The notes: generated from the sequence alone by a model not told the origin. DNA of 64,000 bases from Colias croceus (GCF_905220415.1 NC_059550.1:2792501-2856500), one strand, 5' to 3'; shown: positions 34,253 through 47,523, counted from the first letter of the stretch. A program made the numbers and translations.

Positions 34253-34870
34253 TTACAGTTCCTGCTCAACATGACTTCCTCTATTGCGAACACATATTCG
34301 AAACCTTTTCCGCAGACTCTTAGTCAAGAGCCAATTAACAACTGGGGTAGTCACCCCAGTTGTTAATTGGTTCCTCATCTTATAGGCTGCATCGATAATT
34401 TTTTGTCGTAAAATATCATCAGATGGAATCGGGTTCGGCTCATTGTACACCAGACTCTTCATATGCCCCCATACGTAAAAGTCCATGGGGGTTAAGTCTG
34501 GACTTCTAGCCGGCCATGGTATGGGCCCACCTCTTACGATCCATCTGTTTGGATAGTTGATGTCTAACAATTCTCTAACACTTCTTCTGTAATGTGCAGG
34601 GCAGCCATCATGTTGGAACCACATGTCTCTTAACAAAGTCAGGGGTATGTCTTCAAGTAGGTCGCTTAAATGTTGGCGCAGAAAGGTCTCATAATTTTCA
34701 CCATTTAGGTTGTCCGGAAGGAAGTATGGTCAAATTAATTTATTTGAAATTATCCCCATCCACACATTAAGACTGAATCGTCTTTGTGATTTTTTTGGAT
34801 TCTTCTTGTTATGATTGCCACGTGCTTTCGGAGCCCAATAGTGAGCGTTATGGTAGTTTGTGATCCAAGT
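34253..34870 (-). pseudogene. Mariner-superfamily transposase, left copy, broken
   Basis: The frame reads NYHNAHYWAPKARG, then FSLNVWMGIISNKLI, an in-frame TGA at a position where relatives have a sense codon, then LNGENYETFLRQHL, MWFQHDGCPAHYRR, and WPARSPDLTPMDFYVWGHMK. QHDGCPAH holds the second catalytic Asp and LTPMDFYVWG the third, so this looks like a DDD-type catalytic core. The DNA-binding part and the first Asp are missing on this side. The stop codon lies at 34253-34255. Inactive. Confidence 0.8.
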
Positions 34871-34904
34871 TCTCGGGCAACGGTTGCCCGAGAACTTGGT
34901 CTGT

Positions 34905-35467
34905 CTCAGTGGAAAGTATAGTTCACAATTAACACTTCAGGATATTACCCATATTACTACATGCCCGTGCACGTGATGGAAGAAGGAGATCCTTTAAGAG
35001 GACTAGATTTTTATTAGATTCATGTTGAATGCGGATCTGAAAAACCCCTCGTTTTTCAAAAAAAAAAATATGGACAGATGAGTCCAAATTTTATCAAGAC
35101 GGTATCAACGGTGAAAATTATGAGACCTTTCTGCGCCAACATTTAAGCGACCTACTTAAAGACATACCCTTGACTTTGTTAAGAGACATGTGGTTCCAAC
35201 ATGATGGCTGCCCTGCACATTACAGAAGAAGTGTTAGAGAATGGTTAGACATCAACTCAGAGTCTGGTGTACAATGAGCCGAACCCGATTCCATCTGTTG
35301 ATATTTTATGACAAAAAATTATCGATGCAGCCAATAAGATGAGGAACCAATTAACAACTGGGGTGACTACCCCAGTTGTTAATTGGCTCTTGACTAAGAG
35401 TACTCTGCGGAAAAGGTTTAGAATATGTGGTCGCAATAGAGGAAGTCATGTTGAGCAGGAACTGTAA
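34905..35467 (+). pseudogene. Mariner-superfamily transposase, right copy, broken
   Basis: It starts with YYPYYYMPVHVMEEGD, has an in-frame TAG, then IWTDESKFYQDGI with the first catalytic Asp, joined directly to NGENYETFLRQHL by an internal loss. QHDGCPAHYRR follows, then a deletion of about 100 bases relative to the left copy removes the third Asp motif. The end NRGSHVEQEL and TAA at 35465-35467 match the left copy. The two copies lost different parts. Confidence 0.78.
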
Positions 35468-36005
35468 AGTTTTTAAGAAAAATAAATTATGACAAAATTT
35501 ATTCTGATGTTGTACTTTACTACCACTGTCCCATGTTTATCCCCGATTTCTTGGAATCTACGAATGCTACCTGAGGTTATCATACCTTTTTACATAGCTA
35601 AGAACATGCACATGTTTTTACAAACATCTGCAGACACATTTTCATAGAGATTTTTTTCAATATCTTTCTTTAAAACGAGTTAACTAAATTACTTTAATGT
35701 TATTATTTTTAGATTAAAAGCCATTTCTTTGAATTGTTTGCAGCGATATGGATTTTTATTGCTGAGAATTATTGTTTAACTCAACCTTTACATAAAAACT
35801 CAAAAAAACCCAGACCAAATAAGTAAAATAAAAAATTAAACGCTAAATGCGAAGATAAAGTGGCATTTTCAAGAAAAAAATTAAAATTGCAATAACTCTT
35901 CAACGACTAACTTTTGGATATGGTATTATAAGATCAAATCAGTTTGTTTTGACCCCTACTATACGCTCTTAACAGGAATAGGTCGACTTAACCTGTAACC
36001 CTGTA

Positions 36006-36479
36006 GATTTAGTTTGCCAACCATAACAGCACACAATAATCTTTTACAGAAATACACTTGCATGAAGTAAACACATAACCCAGGGATCAATATAATAATG
36101 TTTATAAACAGTAACCTATAAACCAAACGAACTGGGTAATAAACTGCAATCATATTCCGACAACAGTGCAGCGCTGCATTCGAAGCAATCATTTGATTCA
36201 CAAAGGTCGCGGTGTAAGTGTAAACAATGCGAACAGCTGTAGCCTGATTAAGCCATAAATATCCAGCGTGGGTATGAAACACCCGGCTCAGGGGTGCTTC
36301 ACCATTTTATTAAAAACATCACTCGCGGGAACGGTCATATGGGACGACTATGGGCTGAGATGGTGGTTGCTGCTTATAGTGTAATAACTATATACCAAAG
36401 AGTACAAAAGAGAGAGTTAAGGATTGTAGGCATTATTGTTGATTTATGTGTCTTTGTGTACTCTTTCCTCAATGTTAAC
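36006..36479 (+). other. Non-coding sequence
   Basis: No repeat or gene recognised between the mariner composite and the next MITE. Confidence 0.4.
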
Positions 36480-36666
36480 GGCCTTCGCCACACTTGACGG
36501 AAATTACGCGGAAAATCCGCGACGGAACGCCAATATAATATGTTATTGAATATAAAATAAGAATAGCGGGCGCACTACGCGAAAGTTCGATGGTTCCGCG
36601 TAGTGTGCTATTTGTAATTTGTATGAAATAACATGTATTGGTGTTCCGCCTTGAGTGGCAAAGGCC
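36480..36666. mobile_element. MITE, 187 bp, GGCCTTCGCCAC ends
   Basis: GGCCTTCGCCAC at 36480-36491 is mirrored by GTGGCAAAGGCC at 36655-36666 with one mismatch; GGAA(C)GCCAATA-type sequence inside is also mirrored. A second internal hairpin, GCACTACGCG against CGCGTAGTGTGC, lies at about 36571-36609. Confidence 0.6.
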
Positions 36667-39600
36667 TAAAGGTGTACCTTGATAGTGTCTGATTACCAAC
36701 AGAGGCAGAAGGGTGCTATTACTATTCAAATTCAAAATTCGATTTGTTCATTAAAACCTTACATTATAGAAAAATATAATCCAATATGAAATCAAAGTGA
36801 TATTATTAATAAATTATTATAAACAAATTAAAGCAAAATATGATATATGATGATACAATTATAAAATAAATTGATAAATGTTCGTACAGTACCGACAGTC
36901 ACTGATTAAAATTCGCGGCAATACTGAAATTATTGTATTACCATCGCAGTATTTCCCATACATTTAAAAGTCAGTTACGATTCAATCGAACAACTTTATT
37001 AATATCATAATTCTTGCATTATGTTCTGGGTTTTAATTTTAACGGAATGCACGCAGAAGTGGGATGAAAGTTCATAGTTTGAGTTAAACGGTTTCGTGGT
37101 GAAAACTATGCACAATTTCAACACTCTGAACTTTTAATATACAACTTTTGAAGTTTCCGCACAGTAATGAGGTAACTTGTTTAATAGTGATATCGTTTAT
37201 AGCACGTCACTCTAGACTTGTGCTAATTAGAATCCGATGTCGGTCTAGAATGTTCGTACCTATTTCTAGCGGATAGGAATATTTTATGTGTTATCCGGTA
37301 TAAATGCCTTTCAATTCTGCTATGATAATAATAGTATATTACAGACCTAATTTTGGTTATAATTAATCACAAGTGACACTTGTTAACTGTGAGGGAGATT
37401 TTCCTTTTTTCCTACTTCTTTCTTTATAAAGTGCAACGTTAAAACATTATGTTATGTTACTATTTAAATAAACGATATTTACTAAAAAAATGATATGTAG
37501 GTATTACATGAGACCAATATTAAAAACTCATTTAATAGTTCCATTAATAAGCTAACATGTCTCCACATAAAAAAATTATAGATACCAAAAAGTGACCACA
37601 ACCTAACGTATATCAGACTTTTGTTACTATTGCTAGGTTCGAAAGACTGCACATTAGATATAATATTCTAACTATTTTCACATCATTACATTATCTGAAT
37701 ACATTAAGCAAGTACAACAATAGACAGTACAAAGTCCATGAATGTAAAGCCGTCACGGAGTCAATTTGTGATAAAAATTTATATAAAAGAGATTGTCCCT
37801 AATGGAAATACATTCATGGCTTTAACAATAGATTAAAAGATGAATACGACAGATTTAATTTGTCGAATAAAAAACGTTGAGGAAGACAAATTCCGTACCT
37901 CAATTTGGACACGTCAAATATAACCTCGGAAAATTTAATGGGTTTTCAGTTTGGTCTTTGTTATTTTTAATTTATTTCGAGATACGACAGGTTAATTAAA
38001 TTACGCTGTGATGTGGGTTTTAGGTTTATCAAATGTAGCTGGTTAGTTGCGGGGAGTTCTTAAAAATAATGGGAATTTTTTGCGCATTTAAAAACAGGAA
38101 AAAGGTTTTCTGTTAAAAAAATACAGATTTTTACGTATTTAAAATAATACTCTTTGTCATTATTTAACTTTTGTATTTTTTAAATCAACATAGAACAAGC
38201 GAAGAAAACAAACCAACTGAATATATGTGTAATCGATGAATATCTAGCTACACCGAATAATCAAACTCAACCAAGTTTTATTAATTGTGAAATATCATAG
38301 GCTTTACATAGTCTTAATTCTTGTTACGAAGCTTGTTACGTGTTCCGAGCTTAGCGTAGGAATTCAGAACAATGTGCTTGCGGTTACTATTAGTTCTCTT
38401 TAAATAGAAGCCAGGGAAATGGCGACTATAACGTGCCCGGCTCTTGATAATTAAACTTTAATAATTTCCGATATTTAATTTTAACTGTATCTATATTAGG
38501 TTTAATCAATTATTTTGACTGGTATCATCAAATATTATGTTATGTTGTGCAAGTTTAATTTTCGGTAACAATGTTTAAATTAAGATGTTATTTTTAAAGT
38601 AAGGATAAGTTAGTTTAGGTATATTTAAAGTGTTCCTAATTAAGTTGCAAGATTGGTCTAGTGTGTAAATTATTTACGAGAAGTTTGTGAAGATGATATT
38701 ATAAGATCAATTTTAATAAACAGAATATGGTTTCATTTTTTTAACGTTTTATTAACGTTCCATACCTAAGTACGTGATATTAAAGAACCAGATAATGCAC
38801 AAAATTGCATGGTCGATCGAAAATTTTGTGACCTCATGAAATGGTCTATTATAAATCGAATATTATAACACAAATATCTCAATTACAGGACCACAATAAC
38901 ATAACGCTTATGTTTTAGAACGTTCACCAAAATTGCGACCACACTGAGGTTATAATCACATCGTATTTTGTGGCCAGAGCCCAGAACCTTAAGCACACGG
39001 CAGCAGATTCTTAGCGCGATTCCAAATAAGTTCGTCCGTCGTTTACGGAATCCCTTTAATTAAATGAGAAAATGTTTATAGTGACGTGGATTTGTGCGGG
39101 CTTAGATTGGAGCATGCATTGTGGCTTTGCAGTTGTTGAACATGTACTTAGTCATTAGTGTTATATGTTCGGGGTTAACACAGAAGGGGTGAAGTAACAC
39201 TGAGGCGGCATTTTCTTATGTTTGCGTGTTCTTCATTCATATTGTGGACGTTGTTTTGTCGTTTTCAGTTAATGTAGATGCGAAATAGCTTTATTTTTTA
39301 TTTTTTGTATATGTGGTGACGTTGAATAATGGGAGTTGTACATACGTTTTTACAAATTTGTTTTAATTTAAATCGGGATTATAAACAAAGTAATGGAAAG
39401 ACGCTGTAGTTCAGTTAAACGAACTTTATTTTTTACCTTTATTATATATGTAACGATATAATAATACAAATTACAATATACAAATCCTAACTATCACCAT
39501 ACAATGATGTTGCTTAATATGTAAAACATTACATAAGATCTAGACAATTTAAATACTTGATTTATCCACGAGTATTTGGTGGGAACCAAGCGGCGCATCT

Positions 39601-41121
39601 AGGTACTATTGTTTATAAGTAATCCATAGACGTAACCATGCCCATTGATGAGTAACTAATTCACTCATCTACTGATAATTGGCAACTAGAGCTATATAAT
39701 CCTAAATGGAGACTGCGTGGAGCCACGGTGACCGTAACGGGCAATACTCGCCAAATGACTGACGCAGATCATCTTTCGTTCCAAACCGATCATGGTTGAA
39801 ATGGGAGCCAATTATCCAGTTATGTGCATAACGTGTTTGATATAGATAATGGATGGACATGACTATTTAGTTACTTTTATTATCTTACACCTATGTAAAA
39901 ATAAAAAGAGAGTCCGCTACAATAAGAGCTTTTATGGGTAAATACTTTTAAATACTTTTTTAATAAAAAATAATAAATGCACTATGCTATCGAAAAAAAT
40001 GAATCACATAATATCACAAATCTGGGATAATTTTATAAATACTGACTAAACTTCTAAAAGTTTAAGAAATATTATCGTAAGCAATATAACTTGAATCGCA
40101 AGATTATCAATCGATTTTCCACAGAAGATATTCTGACTGAAAATGGCTCCTGGGAGTTGCGCTCAATAAAATTCTTAGCGATGCATGAAGGTTTCTATTT
40201 ATGATTATACTTACGTGTATCTTGCTTGCCTCTAAATATCTTTATGGATACACAACGACCGGAAAAATTTCGCTTCTAGTATTTTTTTTCTACGTATTGT
40301 GGAAACAGTAAAATAACATAATATTTGCATAGAAAAATTCGCTTTCTTTGTTGTGAGCGTTGTTGAAGAACAACGATGTTTTTGTTCCATTTATTTTCTG
40401 AAGCCGCTACTGGTTTAATATGAAGCTAATATTGAAAGTAATGTTTATTTATAACTCGAACAAGTAAAAGTCCAATGATTATTGTTCACATTCATTTCAT
40501 AACCAATAATTAAAGTTACACTGGTTATATTTGATCGGACATTTAAAAAGTTTTCCTGAAATAGATGTTTTCTGGGCCATTTGTTATGAAATGGTTTTCA
40601 TTAACTTAGATATAATAAAAGTTACTAGTAACTTATGACTTACTTTTTTTTTTGTATTTAAAATGGCAGCTATTTTTGCAGTAAACTGTATATTTAAAAC
40701 GTAAGAATATGTTCACGTACTTTAATTTTATTTCTATACTTGATTTGTATTTTATTAATATAATGTTCTTCAAAATTTCTTTTCTTAATAGTTCCTAATG
40801 GTAATTATCAGAGACTTTTACCATATCTAAAAGTATCTAATCATAATAAACGTGAAGACCGTGAGAGATATGATACAAAATCGAATGAACGAAATGAACG
40901 AATGTCGTTTAAACTTAACTATCAAATTAATTAAAACTTATATAGCTTTAAAGTATTCTGTGTTTATTAAAGTGGGATATTGCTCTAGTTTGAAGTGCCT
41001 GCATCCTAAGGTAAAGTTATGGTATTAATATTCTCAAAGACGGTCTTATTAGCCGTTTTCTTCTACCGTTGTCCGCCTCGACTAAGCTCAGCGGTAAGCT
41101 GGCTTTTAATTTTATAGAAAA
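36667..41121 (+). other. Long AT-rich non-coding stretch
   Basis: About 4.4 kb without an open frame above the background, splice-flanked exon candidate or recognised repeat. Confidence 0.5.
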
Positions 41122-41324
41122 CTAGCTTCCGCCCACGACTTTGTACGTGCATCCCCGTTTTTCCCCGTTCCCGCAAGAATTTCGGGAAATCCTTTCTTAG
41201 CGGATGCCTACGTCCTAACATCTACCTGCATGCCAAATTTCAGCCCGATACGTCCAGTGGTTTGGGCTGTGCGTTGATAGATCACTATATCAGTCACCTT
41301 TGAGTTTTATATATTATATATAGA
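41122..41324 (-). mobile_element. Helitron-like element, 203 bp
   Basis: CTAG at 41122-41125 followed by CTTCCGCCCACGACTTTGTA in reverse orientation; the other end reads ATATATAGA. The hairpin is degraded, so this is an old copy. Confidence 0.5.
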
Positions 41325-41696
41325 TTATAGATGCTTTGGGATATAATATTTCTTTAACGTCCCGTTAACAGAGTATTTTTTTATACGCGCTCCTTTGTTT
41401 AGAAATCTTAGAGAACTCAATATTCGATGAAAAATGTTTTTTCAAGAATATTTACCATTAATTTAAATATAATTGTATTTAATCTTCGTAGCTCTATTGA
41501 AATAATGAAATGGTGTATTTAATGTAACAACTAAAAAGTGTTTAAAGGAGGAGCAGATTTAATAGATAATAATAATGTTAGATTGAATTTTATTGTACGA
41601 ATTGAGTATACCTATTTGGGAAATTTTTGAACCGCTAAAGGATAGGTTAGTTATTCGCCTTGCAGTTGTATTTATTTAGGTTTTATAGAGCTTGGT

Positions 41697-41821
41697 CGTG
41701 GAAGAATTCCAACCAATACCCGTGGCCCCATCATTGAAGCGGCTCGACGGAACACAGGGCGGTTTTAGTCGGTAAGAATCCGACATAACCCACGGCTCCT
41801 TCCCCGGGGGCCGTGGGTATC
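41697..41821 (+). repeat. LINE 3'-end-like fragment with GC hairpin
   Basis: AGGGCGGTTTTAGTCGGTAA, then CCCACGG...CCGTGGG hairpin at the right end. Similar segments are common in lepidopteran retroposon tails. It directly abuts the 3' tail of the next LINE. Confidence 0.4.
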
Positions 41822-43097
41822 TAATAAGAATAATAATAAGAATAAGAATGTTTATTTAGCACCACATAATACAAACAGAAAAAAAAATAACAAAAATAAA
41901 CGAAAAATCAAAAAGAAAAAACAATAAAAAGGTAGGTACTTACGGCTGATCAGTGTGGTGCCAAAAAGGGTAGCTACTCAGCATGTGCTACACGTTATGT
42001 TGTGAAGCGCTGATTTTCAGTAGTCCCTTGTTGGAGTGCCAGTCAAAAGATGTGAAACAATAATACTTAAATAGAATACAGAATACCATAATTTTTGTGT
42101 ACTTAAATATATTGTATAATATATAAATATATCTACTAATTAATAGAGTACATAGGAATTAATAATAATAATTATTTAAATGTAATATTATAATAACACA
42201 ATTATACATATATTATGAATTACCATATAGAATAGACAAGGAATAAACAATAAATACAACAATCACGGTACGACTGTAATAACAATGCGACTAAGGCTGG
42301 TTACGAAACTCGGTAAGTAGCTGTTTTTTGAGACCATTTTTAAAACTTGATAAGGTCCTCGAGTTTCGCAATGGAGGTGGTAAATTATTCCAGCACTTAG
42401 TCGCATTATATTTAAAACTACCTTTAAAAATGGATGTATGGTGTTTCGGTACTGCCAGCTTGACGAGGGTCGCCCTAGTAGCCATGCCCTTCGCACCTCC
42501 CATCCATGTCAGCTTATTATAAAGATACGCTGGGGCTTTGCTACTAATCACATCGAAGAGAAGAGATGCAAGATGTAAACGCCTACGGTGGTCCATGTTG
42601 AGGATATTTGCATTTTTCAAGTAAGGTGAAATGTGTGTTCGAGCAGGAATATCCCAACAGAACCTAGCGCAGGCGTTTTGCACTCGTTGTATGGCTCTTT
42701 TTGTACGAGACAGGAGACGAGGACCGTACATTACATCCGCATAGTTAAGCTTTGACAGAACCAAAGACTCACACAGTCTCAGACGCAGACGAGGATTAAG
42801 ATAGCTTCTTATTCGGTATAATAGTTTTAATCGGTAGAAGCAGTTTGCGATTGTTGTATTTATGAATTTTTCGAATCTTAGTGCTTCATCGAAAATGACA
42901 CCTAGATTCCGAGCTTCACGCACACGTTCTAACGGGACTCCGTTTATATGCAACAGCGACGTTTGTTGCTCAACCTTTTTAATAACTTGAGGAGTACCCA
43001 GTATCATAAATTTTGTTTTTTCTGCATTAAGTACTAATGCGTATCTATGCAAGATTTCACCAATTAAAAAAAAGGAGAAGGTTTTATAGAGCTTCAC
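41822..43097 (-). mobile_element. 5'-truncated CR1/Jockey-like LINE
   Basis: On the minus strand it ends in an ATTCTTATT-rich simple tail at about 41822-41850 and its 5' end is cut within the reverse transcriptase near 43090. The encoded fragment is described separately. The 3' untranslated part covers about 41850-42290. Confidence 0.65.
42291..43097 (-). pseudogene. Reverse transcriptase C-terminal fragment, CR1/Jockey-like
   Basis: An open frame of 268 codons reads ALVLNAEKTKFMILGTPQVI, then INGVPLERVREARNLGVIFD, then LCESLVLSKLNYADVMYGP and RAIQRVQNACARFCWDIP. These are the end of the palm and the thumb region of a non-LTR retrotransposon reverse transcriptase. The YxDD-type catalytic motif and the endonuclease are absent because the copy is 5'-truncated. 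The frame itself is undamaged, which suggests a fairly recent insertion. Confidence 0.75.
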
Positions 43098-43609
43098 TCC
43101 AAAATAAATAATAAATAGATTCTAAGCGTCCTACTTCCAGCGTGGCCCAATAGTTAGCCTACATAGTAACTGTTGTATAAATGATGTTACTACTTCAGTC
43201 TCCGGACTTTATGCCGTAACGGAAATTGAATACCATCCAATGTTGGGGTTTAAGCAAATGGAGGGAAATATATTCAAAATACTTGATATACGGCTACGTA
43301 AAATACTTCGGTTTATGACGTATAGGCGGATACATGTAAGATATCCGAGCTAGGAAAATATTTACGCGATTTGGTAATCAGTATAAAATTTTATGCCACC
43401 AATAAGGTATTGCATTGTGGACAATTTGTAAGCTAATACGAAATTGGTGCAGTGGGAGTGTTGGGTTAAATTGTAGTTCCGCGAAGAGATGAATCTTATT
43501 AACTATTTTGTATGTTGTACGATTTAAATAATAATTATCAATATCAGCTATATTTCAATAAATATATTTATTTTATTTTATTGAAATATAGCTGAGGTTT
43601 CGATAATTA

Positions 43610-43793
43610 CTAGCTGTGCCCTGCGGTTTTACCCGCAGTGCTCCACTCCTGTTGGTCTTAGCGTGATCATATATATCCTTCCTCGACGAGAAATGGGCTA
43701 TCTAACACCGAAACATTTTTTAAATCGAACCAGTAGTTCTTGAGATTAGCGCGTTCAAACAAACAAACTTCAGCTTTATAATATTAGTATAGA
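43610..43793 (-). mobile_element. Helitron-like element, 184 bp
   Basis: CTAG at 43610-43613 with the reversed 3' hairpin, core CAGTAGTTCTTGAGATTAGC, and the end TATTAGTATAGA at 43793. Same group as 25319-25511. Confidence 0.6.
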
Positions 43794-44071
43794 TTCTATA
43801 ATACTTGGTATATTAATATGAGCTATATTTATTGAAATATAGCTAAGGTTTATATAATTATTCTAAAACACTATAATACTTATAAAATTCAATGAAATAA
43901 GCGGATTGGTGGAACCTAATAATGCATGTAGCATAACAAGAATATGAGGTAATATGAGGTATGCGTGGCTTTCCATTTTGACTCTATTAATAATCCATAC
44001 CAATATCCAACACGCTAGGCTACGTGCTCCAAATCTAGCGAATATTATGAAACATTACTAGCTATCCATAC

Positions 44072-44825
44072 TATTTTTTTTTTTTTTTATTATAAATAGG
44101 TAGACGTTTGACCGCTATCCTGCCTGATGTAAAGCAGTGATGCGATCTATTTAGGAGCACGTCTACCCAGAAGAAGCCTATTCACTCTGGACTTGAAGAG
44201 CTGGATATTGTAGTCCACGGGGAACACCGACGATGGAAGAGCATTCCATTCCTTCGCAGTTCGGATGAAAAAAGAATTTGCATAACGCTGCGTACGTACA
44301 TGAGGAATGTCGACTGTGAAGGGATGGAATCCCATTCCCCGTCTAGATGTGCGGTGAAGAAATGGGGAAGATGGAATCAGGTGGTGGAGTTCATTCGCAC
44401 ATTCACCAAAATGAATTCTGTAGAAAACCGATAGGCATGCTACTTGCCGGCGATGGTCAAGACTTTGAAGGCCACGACGAATTAATGAGGGATCGCCAAT
44501 GATTCTACAAGCACGTCTCTCCATTGATTCCAAAGCACCAAGGTGAGTTTTGGCGGAACCCGCCCAAAGATGACTGCAATACTCCACACACGACCGAATT
44601 TGAGCTTGGTAGAGTTGAAGGAGCTGTGCCGGTGTGAAGAAATGTCTCACTTTTGCTAATATGCCAAGCTTTTTGGCAGCTACTTGGGCTTTGGCTTCAA
44701 TGAATTGACGAAAGTTAAGATTTGCAGAAATCGACATACCCAGTAATTCGAGGTTGGGGGTTAATGCTATCGGTACATCATGAAAAGAAGGAGATAGGAG
44801 GTAGGTATTTGAAGTATCTTGTGTG
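44072..44825 (-). mobile_element. 5'-truncated non-LTR retrotransposon with poly-A tail
   Basis: A run of 14 or so T at 44072-44088 is the poly-A tail on the minus strand. The coding remnant follows at 44147; the 5' edge near 44825 is approximate. Confidence 0.65.
44147..44780 (-). pseudogene. Reverse transcriptase C-terminal fragment of a second LINE family
   Basis: The frame reads LELLGMSISANLNFRQFIEA, KLGILAKVRHFFTPAQLLQL, YQAQIRSCVEYCSHLWAGSA, LESMERRACRIIGDPSLI and RTAKEWNALPSSVFP. It is the thumb and downstream part typical of CR1/Jockey-type elements and differs from the family at 41822-43097. No catalytic motif remains. It is open for about 210 codons. Confidence 0.72.
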
Positions 44826-46107
44826 TTAATTCAGATTCTGATATGTAGTGTATAATGTTTCAAGTGAAATTTGGGGCGTAGTTTACGCAATAAAAGTCGA
44901 GTTTCAGCGATATCAAGTATCTCATATAAAGAATTATTGTAATGTGTAAGAATTAATTTAAGTGTAGATTTATTATAAGTAATTGAGAAATGAACGTGTA
45001 TACTGAATATATTACTCTGTTATATGGTTGGTAGAATTTATACAAAGATTTACTATAGATCTACATTAGAAGCTAAGGACGCTAAGGTTTGAAAGTCATG
45101 TATCTTCTAGAATCTGGGGTATACATAATTACATATTACGTAAAATTTGTTTGTTATGCTCAGTTGGTTCTTCAGTTTCTTCTGCGAAATGAATCTAGTA
45201 TCTATTGGTTGTAATATTTGAGCGCTAATGATACCGAGCTAATTAATACCGAGAAGGTAGACCAATAATGCGATCTGATTTAATATTACCATAAATTACA
45301 CGAAGCCACTAAAGAAGACCCTGGACGGTAATTACGCGGCGTTTACCTGAAACGTTATGCTGCAATATTGTGACTAAAAAAGTTAAAGCATGCATTTTAT
45401 ACGCTTTGCGTCTTTCTGCAGTAAATCTCTGAGCTTTTGCATAACATACACCAATCCAAACGATGATCTATGTCAGTCATACTTGCAGGATGGAAAAATA
45501 GAAAGCTTCATGAATCAACTGCCAGCAAGTAGTTTGTATGTCATTCATTTCAATTCTTCATGCATGACACCATAGGTTTCATATATAGGTAAGAACTGCA
45601 ATATATCTTTAAATTTCTAAGAAATCTTGCACGGTTTTATTTACATATCGCTATAATCTCAATAATATACTGAATTATCGCCTAGGGACGACTAAAAAGT
45701 TTTCCAAATTGCACCTTAGATCCAGTAAAACAGTATCTAGTCACAGTTCATTACAAAAGTGCCAAATACCGTTGAATTAAATAATATTTCACGCTTAAGT
45801 ATCATCAAAGCTGACAATATTGGTGCAAGTGCCGCGTGCAGCCATGAACATTTATTATATAGACCTTATAGCGGTGTGGTCATCGAATTGCCACCTACAG
45901 TAACACTATGTTACTCTCTTTATGGGCCATAGACTACGCTATACATTGCACGACTTGTTACTGTATGTACATTTGGATATGTATTACGCAGCTATGGAAT
46001 ACGAAATTAGGCATTTACACGTTTGAGGGATTAGTGCATCTTCTTCTTCTTGTTTCAGACGAAAATTGAATTATAACTTTATATTGTATCTATAGCGAAG
46101 TCAATTA
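44826..46107 (+). other. Non-coding sequence
   Basis: No gene or named repeat seen. A 61-codon frame at 45390-45575 has no motif. Confidence 0.4.
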
Positions 46108-46306
46108 AAAAAAAAGAGCGTGTGTGCCCACGCGTCATAAATGAAACTTCTTTGGCAAGATTCAAAGATCCAAACTCGTCGAACATCGTCGAACGAGACC
46201 AATCCAATATCGTCACCTTACCTACTCCATGTCGTGACGGTATTGTCATCACGCGACCTTGAAATTATACTCTCAACGCGCTTTAAGAAGCGTCACTCCA
46301 AAAAAT
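46108..46306 (+). mobile_element. MITE, GAAGTGAAACTTC family
   Basis: AAAAAGAGCGTGTGTGCC at the left, GAAACTTCTTTGGC inside, CGTGACGGTATTGTCATCAC in the middle and CTTTAAGAAGCGTCACTCCA at the right. A local duplication of CGTCGAACATCGTCGAAC distinguishes it from other copies. Confidence 0.5.
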
Positions 46307-47523
46307 AATTGCACTAGGTATATAGAATATGAATATTCCGAGAAGAATGCAGTACAGTTCAGAGCATGAATATATTATTTTAACCCTCTAGAATCTAGTC
46401 TAGATCAAGAATACAAGTTTTGAAACGTGAATTTAAAAAAATGTTAACAAAAAGATTTCTGTATATTGTGTTGGTGAAGGTCAAAATTCGAAGAAATACT
46501 ACAATATGAAAATATTCAAGAAGCCAAATGAATTCATGTTTAAAAATTTTGTGCTGGTTGTTTTGTTAACTTAGAATTAGAAGAGAATAAAACTGTTTGT
46601 AATTTACGTCTTGTATTTCAGAAAAAGCCAGCTTAGGACTGAGAATGAAAATGAAAACCAATTAACTTTAAAAGTGGCGTTCAAAACAATTTTGAATACA
46701 AAAAAGCGACTTAATTACGATTATCTCAACCAATTTACGTACCCTTATTTAAAAAATATTATACAACTTTAATTAGTGATTTTTTGAACCAGTTTAATCG
46801 TTGACCTTAAGTAAATTGCCTCTAATTCAACAGCAGTGGCCCTTTTGTTTGGAGTTTAGCGATAAATTGAACAAAATGGTTTCGCGCCAAAGCTTATATT
46901 TAACGAAAATTCTGCTTAATTTATTAAAATTAATAGCCGTGGTTATTTTATTTACTAACCGTTGTTCTCGCCTTCCGCATTTCCGAAGTTCAAAAGAGTT
47001 AAAATTGGTTACTTTATAATAAGTATTTTACATTGTAATGGTAGATTTGTCAGGAAATTTCTAAATTTCTTGACGTTTACCTTACGGGGAATGCTTGTGG
47101 ATAAAATAAATTAATCTTATAAATGAAAATTAATTAATAGACACGCTTAAAAGACAATAACGAGTTACCTTAGATATCATATTCAATGTTCATCAAAAAT
47201 CATTCAGTACTTTTGTCGTAATTGAAACATACATTCAAATATCCATACATCTATTCTTCCAAACATTCAAACAATGTATTATAGATTACTGTAACACCCA
47301 AAATTACTACTGGTAAAATAATTCTGAAAAAGGTCGAGTAGTTTCGCGTTAAAACACAACAAACAAACAATCAAACCTTTCCTCTCCATAATAGTTTAGA
47401 CATAATATCTTTATTACACAGTTTACGTGCCTTACTACGAGGATTCAACGTAAACTATAAAAGTACATCGTGAAACGCTTAAAAAGGGCTCATTAGATCC
47501 GGTCATGATGGAAATATTCATAG
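46307..47523 (+). other. Non-coding sequence
   Basis: No gene or repeat recognised. Confidence 0.4.

Larger units (their letters stand above)
33717..36003. mobile_element. Palindromic composite of two mariner-superfamily copies, 2287 bp
   Basis: CAGGGTTACAGGTTAAGTCG at 33717 is exactly mirrored at 36003, with TA on both outer sides (33715-33716 and 36004-36005), the target duplication of Tc1/mariner elements. The mirror similarity continues inward for about 900 to 1000 bases on each side (about 33717-34710 against 35105-36003), much longer than a normal terminal repeat. Each arm contains a piece of a transposase gene pointing outward, so two elements are fused head to head. The centre (about 34711-35105) is not mirrored. 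Confidence 0.85.
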
